Source: Hellea balneolensis (GTDB lineage: Bacteria > Pseudomonadota > Alphaproteobacteria > Caulobacterales > Maricaulaceae). From it: a stretch of 7,025 nt of DNA. The translations under genes were made by a program, and so were the position numbers. Below are positions 6,364 to 7,025 of the stretch, piece by piece (the first letter of the stretch is position 1; each line of letters begins with the position of its first letter). The stretch is from assembly GCA_003233025.1 (NCBI GenBank), contig QIKS01000003.1:1-7025 (forward strand). The letters run 5' to 3'. Below the pieces are notes generated by a model. The model saw only the letters and a program-made list of their open reading frames with translations, was not told the origin of the DNA and did no database searches.

Positions 6364-6834
6364 CTATTGCCGGTGATAGGGGGTTTTGGCCAAAATCGAC
6401 AAAGCGCGGTATATTTGCTCGCACATCATGATACGCACCAATTTGTGTGGCCAGGTTTGCTTGCCCAGGCTCCAGCTTATGGTATTTGCCGGCAGGGCGG
6501 TTTTGTCAAACCCGTCGGCCGGGCCAATGGCGATGGTGAGGGTATGTGTTCCCATATCGCGCCAACCGGCGATGTGTTTGGCGATTTGTCTGGAAGTTAT
6601 TTCTTTGCCGCCTTCGTCCAAAACCACCAAAATATCACCGGGTTTATGAGTTGAAAGGACGGCTTTGGTGGCCTCTGCCTTTGATTTTGCATTGCGGGTA
6701 TCGACGGCGTTTTCAAAAACTTCGCCTATGCCCAAATTACGTCCCAATACATTGGCCCGGCCAAGATAATCGTCCAATAGCGTGCGCTCGGGGCCTGATT
6801 TGATCAGGCCACTGGCGCGCACACTTATCTTCAT
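6364..6834 (-). CDS. rlmH: 23S rRNA (pseudouridine(1915)-N(3))-methyltransferase RlmH
   Basis: 156 residues, full family length. RlmH is a small SPOUT-class enzyme that uses S-adenosylmethionine to methylate pseudouridine 1915 in helix 69 of 23S rRNA, acting on assembled 70S ribosomes in the cytoplasm. Visible signatures are LDEGGKEITSRQIA (72-85), the cofactor loop IGPADGF (103-109), LGKQTWPH (123-130) and the C-terminal EQIYRALSI then PYHR. The second glycine usually found in the cofactor loop (IGG) is Pro105 here; the rest of the knot looks normal. The ATG at 6834 overlaps the rsfS stop as ATGA, with no separate ribosome binding site. The rsfS-rlmH pairing is very common in bacteria and supports the assignment. 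Confidence 0.96.
   Translation of the reverse strand: MKISVRASGLIKSGPERTLLDDYLGRANVLGRNLGIGEVFENAVDTRNAKSKAEATKAVLSTHKPGDILVVLDEGGKEITSRQIAKHIAGWRDMGTHTLTIAIGPADGFDKTALPANTISWSLGKQTWPHKLVRIMMCEQIYRALSILAKTPYHRQ
6831..6834 (-). other. ATGA stop/start overlap between rsfS and rlmH
   Basis: The rlmH ATG (6834-6832) shares two bases with the rsfS TGA (6833-6831) on the minus strand. The sequence just upstream (AACAAGCTCC) has no clear Shine-Dalgarno, so translation of rlmH probably depends on ribosomes finishing rsfS. Confidence 0.85.
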
Positions 6835-7025
6835 GGAGCTTGTTGTCGGGCGTGCTCGCTATTTGCGCTGGCGGGGACAGACCACATTTTTTCCAAAGCA
6901 TAATATTCGCGCACTTCCGGGCGAAACAAATGGACAATGACATCACCGCCGTCAATCAACACCCAATCGGCTTGGCCTTGGCCTTCAACGCCCAGTTTTT
7001 TATGCCCGGCCTCTTTCAAGCCTCG
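6831..7025 (-). CDS. rsfS: Ribosomal silencing factor RsfS, C-terminal part (5' end beyond right edge)
   Basis: The last 64 codons and the stop are inside the window. The frame stays open to the right edge, so the true start lies outside; a TTG near 7019 is an internal Leu codon, not a start. RsfS binds ribosomal protein uL14 and blocks joining of the 30S and 50S subunits, saving energy when nutrients are short. The visible part contains the conserved C-terminal half of the family: GVEG, then ADWVLIDGGDVIVHLF, REYYALEKMW and a short variable polar tail (SANSEHARQQAP). Its place directly before rlmH with a four-base overlap matches the usual bacterial order, in which nadD often lies upstream. 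Confidence 0.93.
   Translation of the reverse strand, partial: RGLKEAGHKKLGVEGQGQADWVLIDGGDVIVHLFRPEVREYYALEKMWSVPASANSEHARQQAP

Noticed and set aside
5948..6376. 142-codon plus-strand open frame rich in Ser, Arg and Cys
   Set aside because: It lies opposite the envC-like coding region, and its composition is what the reverse of a Gln/Glu/Arg-rich coiled coil gives. It has no recognisable domain.

Overview
The window is a single leftward (minus-strand) block of chromosomal genes from a bacterium that is most likely an alphaproteobacterium. The order rsfS, rlmH, envC-type activator, ctpA, divergent polysaccharide deacetylase (YibQ type), rppH is one I know from alphaproteobacterial genomes, and the RppH, RlmH and YibQ-type sequences read like alphaproteobacterial versions. 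Base composition looks near 50% G+C by eye and even throughout. I cannot name a genus. There are no RNA genes, insertion sequences, CRISPR arrays or phage genes, and no stretch over 130 bases without a gene.

In the direction of transcription (right to left): the C-terminal part of rsfS (ribosome silencing factor, cut by the right edge) overlaps rlmH (23S rRNA pseudouridine-1915 methyltransferase) by four bases. Next comes an EnvC-like murein hydrolase activator with a signal peptide, coiled coils and a degenerate LytM domain. A 127-base gap follows, the largest in the window, with a candidate promoter and a strong ribosome binding site. Then come two S41 carboxyl-terminal processing proteases in tandem, three bases apart, both with intact Ser/Lys/Gln catalytic residues. 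A membrane-anchored YibQ-type divergent polysaccharide deacetylase that appears to lack key metal-site residues follows, then rppH (Nudix RNA pyrophosphohydrolase). Last is a TCR/Tet-type MFS transporter whose start overlaps the rppH stop by four bases and which runs off the left edge.

Functionally, the two ends concern translation and RNA (rsfS, rlmH, rppH) and the middle concerns the cell envelope. EnvC-like proteins activate peptidoglycan amidases, CtpA-type proteases in other bacteria control peptidoglycan hydrolase levels, and YibQ is an envC neighbour in Escherichia coli. The most unusual points are the tandem protease duplication, the pairing of two active proteases with two proteins that look catalytically dead, and the efflux-type transporter translationally coupled to rppH. 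Most of the block is conserved housekeeping, and I do not see a convincing new biological system.
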